From CAZHPA01 sp964533945 (GTDB taxonomy: Bacteria; Bacillota; Clostridia; Lachnospirales; WRBF01): a DNA stretch of 34,390 nt. A program made the translations under genes and the position numbers. This document shows positions 5,394 through 12,826 of this stretch, piece after piece. The stretch is from the NCBI GenBank assembly GCA_964533945.1, contig CAZHPA010000017.1:1-34390 (forward strand), in the 5' to 3' direction. How positions within the stretch are numbered: the stretch's first letter is position 1; every line of letters starts with the position of its first letter. The notes under the pieces were generated by a model, which saw nothing but the letters and a program-made list of their open reading frames with translations, did not search any database and was not told the DNA's origin.

Positions 5394-6306
5394 ACTTTTC
5401 TTTTTGCAAGCTTGCCAACAAGCTGCTTGTCTTTCTAAAATAATCAAACCAGACTGCATATTCACTTATATGCTGACTGTTTTTAAGGTAAACGAAGTTA
5501 AATTCACGGTTAATTACAAGTTTTTGAATTTTAAGTTCTCTAAGTCTTCCATTTTCCAATTCATTAAGAGCAGCTGCGCGATATAAAAAAGTAATACCAA
5601 GGTTATTTGATACAAGGTGTTTTATCGTATTTATATTTCCCACTTCACTTATTCCTTTAAAGCTGTTAATGCTTAAATTATGTTCGTATAAAACCTGTTC
5701 AAGCACATCTCTCGTACCTGAGCCGTTTTCGCGAAGGATAATGCGTTCGCTAAGTATATCATCAAGCGTTAGAGACTTGTGAGCTAAATGATGTCCGTTT
5801 CCGCAAACTGCTATAAAATTTTCATTTGAAAACAACTCGTATCCGTATTCTGATTTATCGAAAAACCCCTCCACAATAGCAAAGCTAATTGTTCCGTCAC
5901 GAAGCTTTTGAAGCAGCTTTTCTGTATTTTCAACAGGCATATTGATACGAATATTAGGATATTTCCATAGAATCCTTGCAAGAATATTTGGGCAAGCAAA
6001 TTCGCCAATACTTAAAGTTGCACCGAAGTTTAGTTGCTTTGATACAATGTTATCACACATAAGTATATTTCTTAAATACTTACTATCAGCATCTACTGTT
6101 AGTGCAAAATCATAAAGTTTCTTACCGCGCTCGGTAAGGATTAATGTTTTTCCTTTGTAGCAAAAGAGCTTACCACCATAACGTTGTTCTAAAAACTTAA
6201 TATGCTGTGAAACGGCTGGTTGCGTGATGTTAAGTAGTTCTGCTGTTTTTGTGAAATTTCCTATTTTAGCAAGAGTTAAAAAAGTTTCTAAACGAAAATC
6301 AAGCAT
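5392..6306 (-). CDS. LysR-family transcriptional regulator, probably of the divergent yeiH gene
   Basis: At 304 residues, this is a full-length LysR protein. The winged helix-turn-helix occupies residues 1-60 (LDFRLETFLTLAKIGNFTKT and AELLNITQPAVSQHIKFLE), followed by a linker helix and a periplasmic-binding-protein-like effector domain (about 90-295). It is transcribed away from the YeiH-family transporter with about 105 bp between them, the standard arrangement for a LysR regulator and its target, and the same pairing as YeiE-YeiH in enterobacteria. AAGGAGA precedes the ATG. The last codons abut a tnpB fragment (stop at 5394-5392), but the length suggests little or nothing is missing. Confidence 0.85.
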   Translation of the reverse strand: MLDFRLETFLTLAKIGNFTKTAELLNITQPAVSQHIKFLEQRYGGKLFCYKGKTLILTERGKKLYDFALTVDADSKYLRNILMCDNIVSKQLNFGATLSIGEFACPNILARILWKYPNIRINMPVENTEKLLQKLRDGTISFAIVEGFFDKSEYGYELFSNENFIAVCGNGHHLAHKSLTLDDILSERIILRENGSGTRDVLEQVLYEHNLSINSFKGISEVGNINTIKHLVSNNLGITFLYRAAALNELENGRLRELKIQKLVINREFNFVYLKNSQHISEYAVWFDYFRKTSSLLASLQKEK

Positions 6307-6333
6307 AAATTCTCCTTTAATAAATTAAATTTA

Positions 6334-6387
6334 TTGATTTATAAAAAATCATAATTTGATTTTATAATAAAATTTTAGTAAAATCAA
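6334..6387. promoter_or_regulatory. Divergent lysR/yeiH control region with inverted repeats
   Basis: TTGATTTTA (6356-6364) and TAAAATCAA (6379-6387) are exact 9-bp inverted arms around a 14-base centre. A related half-site pair TTGATTT/AAATCA occurs at 6334-6351. Repeated TTGAT..ATCAA dyads in the space between a LysR gene and its divergent partner are probable regulator-binding sites. Individual promoter hexamers are hard to call in this AT-rich stretch. Confidence 0.5.
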
Positions 6388-6415
6388 TATATAAATTAAA
6401 AACGGAGGAATGTTT

Positions 6416-7429
6416 ATGGCTTCAATTAAAAAATATAGTGCCGGACTTACACTTACTGCATTACTTGCTTTAATTACAAATTATATAAGCGAATTTATAC
6501 CATATCATCTTATAAGCGCTGGGGTTTTTGCTTTACTCATAGGTATGATTATAAATCCATTTATTGTAAGATATAGCTTCTTTAAAGGCGGTATTTCGCT
6601 TGTATCAAAGCAAGTTTTACGGCTTGCCATTATTATGATGGGGCTTACACTAAGTTTTTCGCAAGTATTTTCAGTAGGTAAATATTCAATTATTGTAATG
6701 TGCTTCACCTTGTTTGCAGCTTTTGGTGGAGGCTATATTCTTGGCAAGTTATTTGATATGAATTGGAAACTATCGGGGCTTATTTCAGCTGGAACAGGCA
6801 TTTGCGGCGGCTCGGCAATAGCGGCAATTGCACCCACTATTGAAGCAGAAGATAAAGATATTGCATACGCAATATCAGCAACTTTTATCTTTGATGTACT
6901 TATGGTTATTCTGTTTCCGATTATGGGACGTTTTTTTGAAATGAGCGATATGGGTTTTGGCTTATGGGCAGGAACAGCAGTCAATGATACTTCAAGCGTT
7001 GTTGCCGCAGGCTATGCCTTTTCTGATGCAGCAGGGGCATTTTCGGTAATTGTTAAGCTAACCAGAACTCTTTCCATTATTCCGACTGTACTTGTGTTTT
7101 CATTTATTAATGAGCGATTAAATGCAAATGCAACAGGTGCTTCCCAGAAAAGAAAGATAGATTTCAAGAAGATATTTCCTTACTTTATTCTCATATTTTT
7201 AGGAATGGTTGCAATAAAAAGTACAGGTTTTATTTCAGATGACGTAAGCATAAGTATTTCATCAGTATCAAAATTTCTTATGGTTATGGCTCTTGGCGCA
7301 ATTGGGCTTAAAACCAATTTTAAAGAGGTTTCAAAATCAGGATTCAAACCTATGCTTCATGGCTTTATTATATCAGCTCTTGTTGTAGCTGTTTCCTTTG
7401 TTGTGCAAAAATTTTTAGGGCAAATATAA
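6416..7429 (+). CDS. YeiH-family putative sulfate/sulfite exporter
   Basis: The product is an integral membrane protein with about 10 hydrophobic segments and the family signature GTGICGGSAIAAIAP (about residues 126-140), followed by TAVNDTSSVVAAGYAFSD. These place it in the YeiH family (Pfam Cons_hypoth698), annotated as sulfate exporters and linked with sulfite tolerance in enterobacteria. I chose the ATG at 6416: GGAGG at about 6404-6408 is 7 bases from it, while the earlier ATG at 6410 is only 1-2 bases from that site. This gives 337 residues, normal for the family. Divergent LysR and nearby rhodanese and iron-sulfur genes point to sulfur-compound export or detoxification. The transported ion is inferred. 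Confidence 0.83.
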   Translation: MASIKKYSAGLTLTALLALITNYISEFIPYHLISAGVFALLIGMIINPFIVRYSFFKGGISLVSKQVLRLAIIMMGLTLSFSQVFSVGKYSIIVMCFTLFAAFGGGYILGKLFDMNWKLSGLISAGTGICGGSAIAAIAPTIEAEDKDIAYAISATFIFDVLMVILFPIMGRFFEMSDMGFGLWAGTAVNDTSSVVAAGYAFSDAAGAFSVIVKLTRTLSIIPTVLVFSFINERLNANATGASQKRKIDFKKIFPYFILIFLGMVAIKSTGFISDDVSISISSVSKFLMVMALGAIGLKTNFKEVSKSGFKPMLHGFIISALVVAVSFVVQKFLGQI

Positions 7430-7563
7430 AGCCGATGTTATAAAATTATTAAGCATATATTTAATGGTATTTTAACATGTTTATATATGTTTTTAGTAAC
7501 TATTAATCACTTCTGTATGAATTTTTTTAGAATTACAAGCTGCACTTTTAGAGCTTGAGTGCA

Positions 7564-7594
7564 AACAACATTGCTAAACGTAATGTTGTTTTTA
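7564..7594 (+). terminator. Terminator downstream of yeiH
   Basis: AACAACATT (7564-7572) and AATGTTGTT (7582-7590) form a 9-bp stem followed by TTTATTTT. The rest of the gap (7430-7683) shows nothing recognisable. Confidence 0.75.
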
Positions 7595-7683
7595 TTTTGC
7601 TTATAAATCAATATTGTTTTATGAAAGATTCACTATGCCCATTGTTAAAATTTAACAAACCTTAAAAAACTTAAAAATTTCTC

Positions 7684-7714
7684 TTGCTTGTTACGTAACG
7701 TAATATGTTAACAT
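7684..7714 (+). promoter_or_regulatory. MerR-type promoter with a 19-bp spacer and central palindrome
   Basis: TTGCTT (7684-7689) and TAACAT (7709-7714) are separated by 19 bases, the stretched spacing characteristic of promoters activated by MerR-family proteins. The spacer holds the perfect palindrome GTTACGTAAC (7690-7699). It lies directly before the merR-type gene, consistent with self-activation. AAGGAGG follows at 7723. Confidence 0.6.
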
Positions 7715-7736
7715 AATATTACAAGGAGGTTTTGAA

Positions 7737-8504
7737 ATGGAAAAATTATTGACAGTCGGCGAATTAGCCAAAAAGATGAACACAACTATTAGAACACTTC
7801 AATTTTATGATAAAGAAGGAATTTTAAAACCTTCAAAATATAGTGAAGGTGGAAGAAGATTGTATAGCGGAAAAGATATTGTTAAACTGCATCAAATTCT
7901 TTCACTAAAATATTTAGGCTTTTCGCTTGATGAAATTAAAGGGCGGCTAATTTTACTTGAAACACCTTTAGAAGTTGCCTATATTTTACAAGAACAAGCC
8001 GAAAAAGTAAAAAATAAAATAACAGAACTTACAACTGTTTTGTCTTCAATAGAAGCAATGCAAAGTGAAGTTATTAAGATGAATAAAGTTGATTTTAATA
8101 AATACGCAGAAATAATTAGCCTACTGCAACAAAAAAACAACAATTTTTGGGCATTAAAGTGCTTTGGCGAGACTTTAACACAGCATATAAATAATAAATA
8201 TACAGAACAAACAGGAATGGATTTTTATAATAGCTGGTTAGGTGTTGTTGATGAAATAATTAAATTAAAAAAATCAGGCGAACTGCCACAAGGCAAAAAA
8301 GCACAACAGCTTGCTAAAAAATGGTGGGGTTTAATTTTAGAATTTACAGGCGGAGATTTAAGCTTGCTTTCACAGCTTGAAAAATTTGGAGAAAACAAAA
8401 CCAATTGGGATAAAGACTTTAAAGAAAAACATGAATTTATTGAGCAATACATAGGAAAAGCACTTGAAGTATATTTAATTAAAAATGGAGGAGATAAAAA
8501 ATGA
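7737..8504 (+). CDS. MerR-family regulator with TipAS-like C-terminal domain
   Basis: The protein has 255 residues. Residues 4-72 are a MerR winged helix-turn-helix (LTVGELAKKMNTTIRTLQFY, DKEGILKPS, GGRRLYSGKDI). A coiled-coil dimerisation helix follows (about 80-120). Residues about 130-250 form a helical domain with the spacing of TipAS-type drug-binding domains (FYNSW, KWWGLI-EFTGGD, ..EFIEQYIGKALEVYL). TipAL-like proteins sense hydrophobic peptides or drugs. The gene overlaps the membrane-protein gene by 4 bases (ATGA), so the two are translationally coupled and probably act together. Its effector is unknown. Confidence 0.8.
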   Translation: MEKLLTVGELAKKMNTTIRTLQFYDKEGILKPSKYSEGGRRLYSGKDIVKLHQILSLKYLGFSLDEIKGRLILLETPLEVAYILQEQAEKVKNKITELTTVLSSIEAMQSEVIKMNKVDFNKYAEIISLLQQKNNNFWALKCFGETLTQHINNKYTEQTGMDFYNSWLGVVDEIIKLKKSGELPQGKKAQQLAKKWWGLILEFTGGDLSLLSQLEKFGENKTNWDKDFKEKHEFIEQYIGKALEVYLIKNGGDKK

Positions 8505-9349
8505 AAAAAATTTTAAAAATTATGTTGACAACATTTGTATATTCTTTGTTATTTATTATATCAAACGCCATAATGCCGTATTCTGAACAATTTAAACAAT
8601 TAAATTCGCAAGCAGACCCAAGCGCCGCCCCATTTATGTTTGTTAACAGCCTTTTTGTTTGCCTAACTATTTATTATATTGTTAAAAACTCAAAGCTTCA
8701 AGGCTTAAAGTTAGTTGCAAATGTTTCAGGAGTAATGTTTTTCATTCAAACTTTTATGACACAAATTGAAACAATGTTTTTCGGCCATGCTTTTGCATTA
8801 ACAAAAACAGATATGTTTTTAATTATTGCTGCCGGAATTTTGCCTATTGTTTTAACAACTATGTTAACTGTTAAATTATTTAAAGCTAAATCTGCACAAA
8901 CATACGTTAAAACAGAAATAGATATTAAAGACTTAGCAACTAAAATTGCAATATTAAGTGTAGTTTATTTATGCGTATATTTCTTCTTTGGATATTTTGT
9001 TGCTTGGCAATTTGAACAATTGCGTATATTTTATACAGGTTCGGCTGAAAAGTTAGGGTTTATTGCTCAATTAATTAATAATATTAAAACTAACCCTGTA
9101 ATTTTCCCTTTTCAAATTTTTAGAGGCGTTTTGTTTACATTAGGAATTGTTCCGCTATATTTAACTATTGAAGACAAAAAGAAGTTTATTGTAAGTGTTT
9201 GCCTTGTTTATTTATGCACAGCAATAGTGCTTGTAGTTCCGAACGTGCTATTTCCTGATGCCGTTAGAATTGGACACCTTTGCGAAATGACATCTTCTAT
9301 GCTTTTATTTGGTTTAATTGTTGGATTTGTTTTTAAATATAAAAAATAA
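8501..9349 (+). CDS. Polytopic membrane protein coupled to the MerR-type regulator
   Basis: The 282-residue protein has about seven or eight hydrophobic segments (for example 8-25, 45-62, 72-90, 104-124, 148-170, 204-222, 231-250, 262-280). I recognise no conserved transporter or enzyme motif. It starts at the ATG overlapping the stop of the upstream merR-type gene. The coupling suggests it is the main output of that regulator, perhaps a drug- or envelope-stress-related membrane protein, but function cannot be assigned. It ends at a hairpin shared with the convergent glucanotransferase gene. Confidence 0.7.
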   Translation: MKKILKIMLTTFVYSLLFIISNAIMPYSEQFKQLNSQADPSAAPFMFVNSLFVCLTIYYIVKNSKLQGLKLVANVSGVMFFIQTFMTQIETMFFGHAFALTKTDMFLIIAAGILPIVLTTMLTVKLFKAKSAQTYVKTEIDIKDLATKIAILSVVYLCVYFFFGYFVAWQFEQLRIFYTGSAEKLGFIAQLINNIKTNPVIFPFQIFRGVLFTLGIVPLYLTIEDKKKFIVSVCLVYLCTAIVLVVPNVLFPDAVRIGHLCEMTSSMLLFGLIVGFVFKYKK

Positions 9350-9360
9350 AATATAATATT

Positions 9361-9396
9361 AGCCGTCTGTTATATAAAAGATAAAAACAGACGGCT
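9361..9396. terminator. Convergent (bidirectional) terminator
   Basis: AGCCGTCTGTT (9361-9371) and AACAGACGGCT (9386-9396) form an 11-bp stem between two convergent genes. Downstream T-rich runs are modest on both strands. Confidence 0.65.
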
Positions 9397-9403
9397 GTTA
9401 AAT

Positions 9404-11254
9404 TTATATATACCATTCCCCAACTTTTTCAAGCTTTATATTTTTAGTATGAATATTTCTATTAAATAGAATTCCCAAGCTTTCAAGCCAACTTGCATCT
9501 TCATCTTTAAGCATGTCTTCTGTAAACCTAAATTTCCAATTTCCAGATGCAACACCCGGCGTATTCATTCTAGCTTCTTCACCAAGACACAAAACGTCTT
9601 GAATTGGGAAAATTGCAAAAACAGCAACAGACGAAAAAGCAAGCCTTATCATATCCCACGAAGGGCGCTCTCCTGAAACGTTTAAATATCTTCTAAATAA
9701 ATCTTTTTGTTTATCATCCAGTTTTTCATACCACGAAGCGGTTGTGTCGTTGTCGTGAGTTCCTGTATATATAACGCAATTGCTTGTTTTGTAGTTATGT
9801 GTTAAATGGGTATTTGCTCTGTATCCATCAAAGGCAAACTGCAAAACTTTCATTCCGGGTAAATTAAGAGAATCTCTAAGTTGCTCAACAGATTGAGTAA
9901 TAATTCCCAAGTCTTCTGCAATAATTGGAAGCGCCCCTGCTCCGCTTGAAACATCTTTAAAAAGTTGTTCTATTTGCTCCATACATTCTATTGGATTGGC
10001 TAAATCACATATTTCTTTTAAATTGTCAAACATTTGATTGCACCATTGCTGTTTACTTTTTTTAGAAAAATCACCAAGCTGTTTTGAAATGGTATCAAAA
10101 AGTTCCTTGCCAGGCGCTTTAAGCCATTGTCCATTAACCGCAGTTTTTTCGCCATATGGAACAGCCCAATATGAATCAAAACCTCTAAAATGGTCTATTC
10201 GCAAAATATCAACAATTGATAGCGTTGCACGAATGCGGTCTACCCACCACTTGTAGTCCGTTTTTTTGTGAACTTCCCAGTTATAAAGAGGATTGCCCCA
10301 AAGTTGACCTGTTGCACTGAAATAATCAGGGGGAACACCTGCAACCGATGTTGGAAAGCCTTTAGAATCAAATTCAAACAATTCTTTATTAGCCCAAACA
10401 TCAGCACTATCCATTGCAACAAAAATTGGAATATCTCCAACTATGCTAACTTCGGCGTAATTCGCATACGCTTTAAGCAAAAACCATTGCCTAAAAAATT
10501 CATATTGCAAAAAGTTATTATATTGTATTTCGTCATGCAGTTTTTCTTTCCAAAATTCCAATGCTTCGCTTGTTCTGTTTTTAATGTCATTGTCCCAACT
10601 ATCCCATGAAGCGCCGTAATAGCAATCGTTAATTGTGTTTATAATTTCTTTTTGCCTAACTTTAAACTCGGCTTCGACTTTTACTTCAGTTTTTAATTCA
10701 AGTTCAATTTTAGAAAGAAGCTTATCTTCATGCATTTTTTTGTATTCCAAATATTGTTCTGTTTCCGCAGTATTCTTCCTTATTGAAATGTAATGTTGTT
10801 TTAGTGCTATAAATAAAGAATAGTCTAAAAGCCAACTTTCATTTTCGCTGCAAAAATTGTTAAAAGCTTGTTTTTGAGAAGAAGTTGCAAAATTTTTAAA
10901 TGCTTCAAATGCTTTTCTAAAAAGAGAAGTTTTGTATTCAATAACTTTTCCATAATCAATTGCAATATCGCTTCCCAAAAATCCTTGTTCTATATGCTCT
11001 TTTGTTAAATAGCCTTCTTTTGCCAAAAGTTCTGGGCTAATTAAAAGAGGGTTTCCGGCGAACGTTGAAAAGCCTTGGTATGGCGAATCGCCAAAGCTTG
11101 TTGGGCATAGGGGCAAAACCTGCCAAATTTTCTGTTTTGATTTATGAAGGAAATTAATGAATTTATAAGCACCACTTCCCAAATCACCAATGCCATGCTT
11201 GCTTGGAAAGCTTGTTATATGCGCAAGTATTCCGCTTGAGCGTTCAAATGTCAA
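9404..11254 (-). CDS. malQ: 4-alpha-glucanotransferase (amylomaltase, GH77) with two insertions
   Basis: This cytoplasmic enzyme disproportionates malto-oligosaccharides in glycogen/maltodextrin use. Family motifs are clear: RSSGILAHITSFPSKHGIGD at the start, then PYQGFSTFAGNP, GDIPIFVAMDSADVW, LRIDHFRGF (nucleophile Asp, about 354), IIAEDLG (acid/base Glu, about 447) and TGTHDNDT (Asp about 501). At 616 residues it is about 100 longer than usual. The excess lies in a charged Lys/Glu-rich stretch at about 160-216 and in one at about 396-440 just before IIAEDLG. I prefer TTG at 11254: AAGGTG lies 9 bases before it. The upstream GTG (11266) falls within that ribosome site. The gene is flanked by terminators and so monocistronic. 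Confidence 0.9.
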   Translation of the reverse strand: MTFERSSGILAHITSFPSKHGIGDLGSGAYKFINFLHKSKQKIWQVLPLCPTSFGDSPYQGFSTFAGNPLLISPELLAKEGYLTKEHIEQGFLGSDIAIDYGKVIEYKTSLFRKAFEAFKNFATSSQKQAFNNFCSENESWLLDYSLFIALKQHYISIRKNTAETEQYLEYKKMHEDKLLSKIELELKTEVKVEAEFKVRQKEIINTINDCYYGASWDSWDNDIKNRTSEALEFWKEKLHDEIQYNNFLQYEFFRQWFLLKAYANYAEVSIVGDIPIFVAMDSADVWANKELFEFDSKGFPTSVAGVPPDYFSATGQLWGNPLYNWEVHKKTDYKWWVDRIRATLSIVDILRIDHFRGFDSYWAVPYGEKTAVNGQWLKAPGKELFDTISKQLGDFSKKSKQQWCNQMFDNLKEICDLANPIECMEQIEQLFKDVSSGAGALPIIAEDLGIITQSVEQLRDSLNLPGMKVLQFAFDGYRANTHLTHNYKTSNCVIYTGTHDNDTTASWYEKLDDKQKDLFRRYLNVSGERPSWDMIRLAFSSVAVFAIFPIQDVLCLGEEARMNTPGVASGNWKFRFTEDMLKDEDASWLESLGILFNRNIHTKNIKLEKVGEWYI

Positions 11255-11304
11255 ATTTATCAGCACCTTTCTTAATTTACAGTATTATAACATAAAACAT
11301 AATT

Positions 11305-11333
11305 AAAAAGCAGACTTTATGTTGTCTGCTTTT
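11305..11333 (-). terminator. Terminator downstream of the 59-residue protein gene
   Basis: AAAAGCAGAC (11306-11315) and GTCTGCTTTT (11324-11333) form a 10-bp stem. On the minus strand it is followed by a T-run, so it ends the transcript of the gene at 11372-11551. It separates that gene from malQ, which has a TATAAT at 11288-11283. Confidence 0.75.
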
Positions 11334-11371
11334 AAAACTTTGCCTTATAGTTGTTAAATATTTAAAATATA

Positions 11372-11551
11372 TTACTGAAACATATCAATAGAAGGTTCAA
11401 TGCTGTCGGCAACGTCCATCATACAGTTTCTTGATGAAAAATAGACGCAATCTTTGCAGCTTTCAACATTAGGGGAATTATGAGCCGATGTTGCTTGTTG
11501 GTCTATTAATCTAAAATTGTTGCAACCTTTTAATTTCTTTGTATTATACAT
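11372..11551 (-). CDS. Small conserved-looking protein with a Cys cluster, unknown function
   Basis: ATG at 11551 with AAGGA 5 bases upstream opens a 59-codon frame: MYNTKKLKGCNNFRLIDQQA..., ending TAA at 11374-11372. It holds five cysteines, three of them in CKDCVYFSSRNC (about residues 32-43). The C-x2-C-x7-C spacing suggests metal binding or an iron-sulfur cluster, but the total is too few to define a known fold. A good ribosome site, a sensible start and a dedicated terminator (11305-11333) support it as a real gene. No function is assigned. Confidence 0.6.
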   Translation of the reverse strand: MYNTKKLKGCNNFRLIDQQATSAHNSPNVESCKDCVYFSSRNCMMDVADSIEPSIDMFQ

Positions 11552-11618
11552 TTTCCTTCATCTCCGTTTTATGTTCTAAACTAATTATTCCCTTAATTAC
11601 CACTAAATATTCTTTGGG

Positions 11619-11646
11619 ACATCTTGCAACTTGTACGCATAAAATA
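11619..11646 (+). promoter_or_regulatory. Candidate late-sporulation (sigma-K/sigma-E-like) promoter
   Basis: AC (11619-11620), 17 bases, then CATAAAATA (11638-11646) fits the sigma-K pattern AC-N16/17-CATAnnnTA. It lies about 38 bases before the GTG at 11684 and no good sigma-A pair is evident. The consensus is short, so this is only suggestive. Confidence 0.35.
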
Positions 11647-11683
11647 CATTGTAACTATATTAAAAACTTAAGGAGGTTTTACT

Positions 11684-12673
11684 GTGAGAGATAGTTATTG
11701 GGACAATTACAAAGAAGAACAAGCAAACAAAAAAAGCGAAAGATTTGTAGCATACAGAACCGGAAATAGCGAATTTAATAATTACTATGAAGACTGGTAT
11801 AATAACGACGACACTACAGCTGACGTAAATAATAATAACAATGATAATAACAACAGCAATAATGGTAACAACGGAAATAACAATGGCAACAATGGCAACA
11901 ACGGTAATAATGGTAATAACGGCAATAATGGTAACAATGGAAATAACAATGGCAATAATGGAAATAACAACGGTAATAACGGCAATAACAACGGTAATAA
12001 CGGCAATAACGGCAATAATGGCAACAATGGTAACAATGGTAACAACGGAAATAACAATGGCAATAATGGAAATAACAACGGCAATAATGGAAATAACAAC
12101 GGTAATAACGGCAATAACGGCAATAATGGCAACAATGGTGATAACGGAAATAACGGCAATAACGGTAATAACGGCAACAATGGTGATAACGGAAATAACA
12201 ACGGTAATAATGGTAACAACGGCGATAACAATGGTAGTGATGGTAATAATGGTAACGACAACGGTAACAATGCTGCAAATGGCAACAGAGACGAAAATAA
12301 ATTGGCATTAGGAAATTCTGTTACAATTGACGCAAATAGCGACGCTTCTGAAATTAGGGCAGACATTGAAGTTAATGTAATTGATTCATTAAGGCTTTGG
12401 GGCCAAATAATTGATTGCCGTGGCTGTGGCGTTGGCGGTGCATTAGTTAAGCTTGTTAAAGTTATTAAAAAAGGACGAGACGTTGAATATAAAGGTGTTG
12501 CACATACTATTGCAGATTGCAACGGTTTCTATCAATTTGAAGTTTGCCGTGCAGAAAGAGAATGTAAATATAAAGTTATTGCAAGCAAAGCAGCAGTAGG
12601 CAAAGAAGAATATTGCAAAGACCATAAAGGCGATTGTGACCCTTGCTGCAGAAAAGATGTATGTTGTGATTAA
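11684..12673 (+). CDS. Asn/Gly-repeat protein with a cysteine-rich carboxypeptidase-regulatory-like domain
   Basis: AAGGAGG 8 bases upstream selects the GTG start. The 329-residue product has three parts: a charged, Tyr/Trp-containing head (1-48); about 154 residues made almost only of NNG and NNNG units with scattered Asp (about 49-202); and a folded tail (203-329). The tail reads LRLWGQIIDCRGCGVGGALV and GVAHTIADCNGFYQFEVC, the pattern of a transthyretin-like carboxypeptidase regulatory fold, and carries about 14 Cys, including CDPCCRKDVCCD at the end. It has no signal peptide. Low-complexity filament plus Cys-rich tail resembles spore coat or exosporium proteins, and the candidate sigma-K site agrees, but this role is inferred. 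Confidence 0.75.
   Translation: MRDSYWDNYKEEQANKKSERFVAYRTGNSEFNNYYEDWYNNDDTTADVNNNNNDNNNSNNGNNGNNNGNNGNNGNNGNNGNNGNNGNNNGNNGNNNGNNGNNNGNNGNNGNNGNNGNNGNNGNNNGNNGNNNGNNGNNNGNNGNNGNNGNNGDNGNNGNNGNNGNNGDNGNNNGNNGNNGDNNGSDGNNGNDNGNNAANGNRDENKLALGNSVTIDANSDASEIRADIEVNVIDSLRLWGQIIDCRGCGVGGALVKLVKVIKKGRDVEYKGVAHTIADCNGFYQFEVCRAERECKYKVIASKAAVGKEEYCKDHKGDCDPCCRKDVCCD
11828..12289 (+). repeat. In-frame 9-bp repeat tract encoding (NNG)n, with a 108-bp higher-order period
   Basis: The tract consists of variants of AAYAAYGGN with occasional 12-bp units. A block beginning GGAAATAACAATGGCAATAA at 11939 recurs nearly unchanged at 12047, an offset of 108 bases or twelve units. Synonymous third-base changes inside units show that the amino-acid pattern is kept while the DNA drifts; the long-period copy indicates recent segmental duplication. 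Long artefactual frames on the other strand and frames arise from this composition. Confidence 0.9.
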
Positions 12674-12691
12674 TTTTTCTAAAAGAAAAAA

Positions 12692-12718
12692 GGGCGCTTA
12701 AAAGCGTCCTTATTTTTT
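12692..12718 (+). terminator. Terminator after the Asn/Gly-repeat gene
   Basis: GGGCGC (12692-12697), TTAAAA, GCGTCC (12704-12709), then TTATTTTTT. Confidence 0.85.
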
Positions 12719-12759
12719 AATAATTTCCCGATTAAATTAACGCTTAATTAACAATATTG

Positions 12760-12788
12760 TTGACTATATCTTAACGGTAATATATAAT
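12760..12788 (+). promoter_or_regulatory. Sigma-A promoter of the yicC-remA-gmk-rpoZ-priA-def-fmt operon
   Basis: TTGACT (12760-12765), 17 bases, TATAAT (12783-12788), 38 bases before the yicC start. The AAAGGGG ribosome site follows. Confidence 0.75.
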
Positions 12789-12826
12789 CAACACATATAA
12801 TGCTTTGAGTTAAAAGGGGTAGTAAA

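Noticed and set aside
11828..12289. CRISPR-like spacing of repeats
   Set aside because: The units are contiguous 9-mers in frame with a protein and have no unique spacers.
11785..12522. Long Leu/Pro-, Tyr/His/Cys- and Thr/Ile/Met-rich open frames overlapping the Asn/Gly-repeat gene
   Set aside because: They are by-products of the 9-bp repeat read in other frames and strands; none has a ribosome site or a recognisable domain.
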